Source of the DNA: Candidatus Bathyarchaeota archaeon
GTDB lineage: Archaea; Thermoproteota; Bathyarchaeia; Bathyarchaeales; Bathyarchaeaceae
Assembly (NCBI GenBank): GCA_020348365.1
Contig: CP070749.1
Location: 70,202-76,674 of the forward strand
Direction: 5' to 3'
DNA length: 6,473 nucleotides
Of this stretch, positions 6,364 to 6,473 are shown piece after piece. Below the pieces are notes generated by a model. That model saw only the letters and a program-made list of their open reading frames with translations, was not told the DNA's origin and searched no databases. Both the position numbers and the translations under genes were made by a program. How positions within the stretch are numbered: position 1 is the stretch's first letter; each line of letters starts with the position of its first letter.

Positions 6364-6468
6364 TGGCGGGTCCGCGGGGATTCGAACCCCAGATCTCCGG
6401 CTCCGGAGGCTTGCACACCGTTTCGCTGTAGCAGTTCGGTGCCTTAATCCGGACTAGGCCACGGACCC
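6364..6468 (-). tRNA. tRNA-Arg(CCG) with a 26-nt intron at position 29/30, CCA encoded
   Basis: Read on the minus strand, the acceptor stem is GGGTCCG/CGGACCC (7 bp), with discriminator G and an encoded CCA (6364-6366). The D stem is GCCT/AGGC with an 11-nt loop. The T arm is TGGGG-TTCGAAT-CCCCG (first pair U-G). Removing 6411-6436 gives the anticodon arm CCGGC-CTCCGGA-GCCGG, a perfect 5-bp stem with anticodon CCG at 6404-6406, followed by the 5-nt variable loop AGATC. The mature length is 79 nt with CCA. CCG decodes the CGG arginine codon. Without removing the intron no proper anticodon stem forms. The gene sits directly upstream of argS on the same strand. Its promoter is cut off by the window edge. 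Confidence 0.94.
6411..6436 (-). other. Noncanonical tRNA intron with bulge-helix-bulge-like splice sites
   Basis: The splice sites are fixed by the mature stem: CCG^AAC and CAA^GCC. Exon bases 24-27 (GCAC) pair with intron bases 21-24 (GTGC) to give the 4-bp central helix. It is flanked by 3-nt bulges CG^A and AA^G, each cut after the second base. The inner intron helix is ACTG/CGGT (one U-G) with an 11-nt loop. The outer helix is weak (G23-C31, then an A-C mismatch), so this is a relaxed HBh' form. It is cut by the archaeal splicing endonuclease, probably a type with broad specificity. Confidence 0.85.
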
Positions 6469-6473
6469 TCCAT

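Noticed and set aside
6364..6468. Intronless reading of the tRNA with anticodon GCT (Ser) and a long variable arm
   Set aside because: CCGAA cannot pair to form an anticodon stem, whereas removing 26 nt gives a perfect CCGGC/GCCGG stem with anticodon CCG and a good splice fold.

Overview
The window reads as a piece of an archaeal chromosome, most likely a Thermoproteota/Bathyarchaeia-type genome. The archaeal call rests on a tRNA gene with a splice-type intron outside the anticodon loop, flanked by a bulge-helix-bulge-like fold, on an archaeal-style arginyl-tRNA synthetase, and on GGAGG/GGTGA ribosome binding sites. The narrower lineage is an inference from the overall feel of the proteins and is not proven here.

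Left part, plus strand (1-2042): the C-terminal half of an ABC transporter ATPase runs in from outside the window. It overlaps by four bases (ATGA) with a 552-residue polytopic membrane protein that looks like its permease. Together they form a translationally coupled ABC-2 type exporter of unknown substrate.

Middle, plus strand (2155-3703): a 124-bp gap with a T-rich tract leads into a two-gene unit. The first gene is a 114-residue protein that joins the N-terminal and C-terminal ends of an MttB-type (trimethylamine methyltransferase family) protein and lacks the whole central barrel. The second is a complete group III iron-containing alcohol dehydrogenase with all metal ligands in place. 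This may be what is left of a one-carbon or methylated-compound locus.

Next (3704-4398): a small PD-(D/E)XK nuclease-like gene with a strong ribosome binding site and a TTG start is interrupted by one in-frame TGA, so it is annotated as a probable pseudogene. Two similar short repeats flank it, each with an alternating CG tract followed by GTGGTGGT.

Right part, minus strand (4399-6468): a tRNA-Arg(CCG) gene with a 26-nt intron between positions 29 and 30 is followed after only 15 nt by argS, encoding arginyl-tRNA synthetase. The argS ribosome binding site lies in that 15-nt spacer and no separate promoter is visible, so the tRNA and the enzyme that charges it are probably made from one transcript. 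argS converges with the broken nuclease gene across a 30-nt gap. No stretch above 300 bases lacks a gene.
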